In this document: positions 63,283 through 64,000 of the stretch, one piece after another
How the letters are laid out: each line of letters begins with the position of its first letter
Numbering within the stretch: position 1 is the stretch's first letter
Origin: Synanceia verrucosa
Taxonomy: Eukaryota > Chordata > Actinopteri > Perciformes > Synanceiidae
DNA: 64,000 nt
Direction of reading: 5' to 3'
Assembly (NCBI GenBank): GCA_029721515.1
Contig: CM056556.1
Location: 15,721,598 to 15,785,597 of the forward strand
Notes under the pieces: model-generated
What the model was told of the DNA's origin: nothing
The model's input: the letters and a program-made list of their open reading frames with translations, nothing else
Database searches by the model: none
Translations under genes and position numbers: made by a program

Positions 63283-64000
63283 AAAGAAATAGACTGACTC
63301 AAAGAGAGACCCAGATTCACACACACAGTCTGTGCCCAGACAGGAAGACACAATCGACACAACAGCAGCACTTAGACTGGCTCTTATTAATTAAAGCAGG
63401 TAGACAAAGGGGTGGAGACGTTTTTGGGGGAAGGACCTTGTTGGGGTTTTGAGGGCCTTTTGAAGGATGAATAGCTGGACAATAGTGGGCCTTTATTGTG
63501 GGTTAAATGTACTTGCACCCTCATGCAAAGAAAGCAGCACAGCAGAAAGAAATTTTCTCTGAGTCCTGGCAAGTGTGCACACAAATGTTGGAATTTCCCA
63601 TTTTTTCTCTTATCCAGAGAAAGTATCTTCCTTTGACAGGGGAGAACTAGTCTTCATGTCTCTTGTGTACAAGAAACCAGAACCTAGTATTTAGTCAGAT
63701 GCAGGGAAAAAGTGGCTTTTGAGAGCCGAGGACCTTCAGACAAATGATTGATGGGAGTTAACCTCTTCAAATGTAGGGTTATGGATCAGTGTAAAATGGG
63801 ACATTAATCACTTCCAAATGGTCTTACCTTCCTCTGTTAGATCACACTGATAAAGCATTTGCTGTCTCTGATGCCTCTTTGCATAGCCATTAATATCTCC
63901 TCAACAGTCAATCATTTTAGAAATGAGCTTACTTGCCGAAAACAACACAGTCCTCCCTTTTAGCTCATAAGAGGCAATGTCACTGTTTTCAACTTGTCCT
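62760..64000. other. Unique non-coding DNA with a long CA tract
   Basis: Beyond the microsatellite at 63228 nothing is recognised up to the window edge. Confidence 0.45.
63228..63279. repeat. Long (CA)n microsatellite
   Basis: GCGCACGCACGC grading into about 40 uninterrupted bases of CA. The cysteine/valine-rich frames here are artefacts. Confidence 0.97.

Noticed and set aside
63008..63371. Cys-Val-rich frames on the minus strand
   Set aside because: Produced by the (CA)n microsatellite.

Overview
The window looks like ordinary nuclear DNA of a bony fish, most likely a percomorph teleost. The base composition is moderately AT-rich, with many (GT)n/(CA)n microsatellites. The dispersed repeats are ones I recognise from teleost genomes: L2-type LINE pieces, a B-box-bearing SINE-like family, and several short inverted-repeat elements with TTAA or other target duplications. 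There are no operons, CRISPR arrays or rRNA/tRNA genes. Nearly all open frames are chance frames or frames inside repeats. Family names are from memory; no database was searched.

One protein-coding gene is convincing: a 333-residue CD2/SLAM-family immunoglobulin receptor on the + strand at 54644-55645. It has a signal peptide, a V-like domain without the usual B-F cysteine pair, a C2-like domain with four cysteines, a transmembrane helix, and a proline-rich tail with a CD2AP/CIN85-type motif. It lies in one uninterrupted frame. An in-frame stop sits just upstream of the ATG, with no AG dinucleotide between stop and ATG. CD2-family genes normally have several exons, so this looks like a retrogene or an intron-loss copy.

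Layout. 1-9 kb: mostly unique non-coding DNA with one TTAA-type MITE (3.3 kb), a cluster of (GT)n tracts (4.1-4.5 kb), an 18-bp perfect hairpin (7.1 kb) and a 52-bp (TA)n tract (7.7 kb). 9.0-9.95 kb: a CpG-richer stretch that could be a promoter/first exon. 10-27 kb: unique DNA with degenerate MITEs (13.8, 22.5 kb) and a minus-strand SINE-like copy (23.4 kb). 27.6-28.3 kb: a 677-bp MITE with 14-bp perfect terminal inverted repeats. 32.7-33.2 kb: 3' end of a LINE reverse transcriptase. 36.8-38.1 kb: degraded repeat, then a GC-rich proline-rich open segment. 40.1-42.5 kb: a broken L2-type LINE carrying three foreign segments, one with an exactly readable insertion point. 45.6-46.4 kb: a SINE-like copy abutting a PIF/Harbinger-like element that keeps a short Myb/SANT-like N-terminus. 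49.7-51.9 kb: a nearly perfect 1.09-kb tandem duplication. 53.25-53.66 kb: a piggyBac-like MITE between two TTAA sites. 54.6-56.8 kb: the CD2-like gene and its 3' region, including a dispersed repeat. 58.1-58.5 kb: a putative MITE with a 9-bp direct flank repeat. 62.7 kb: a 92-bp foldback. 63.2 kb: a long (CA)n tract.

I found no clearly new molecular system. The best leads are the single-exon CD2-like gene, the young tandem duplication, the nested transposon stack and a few isolated hairpins.
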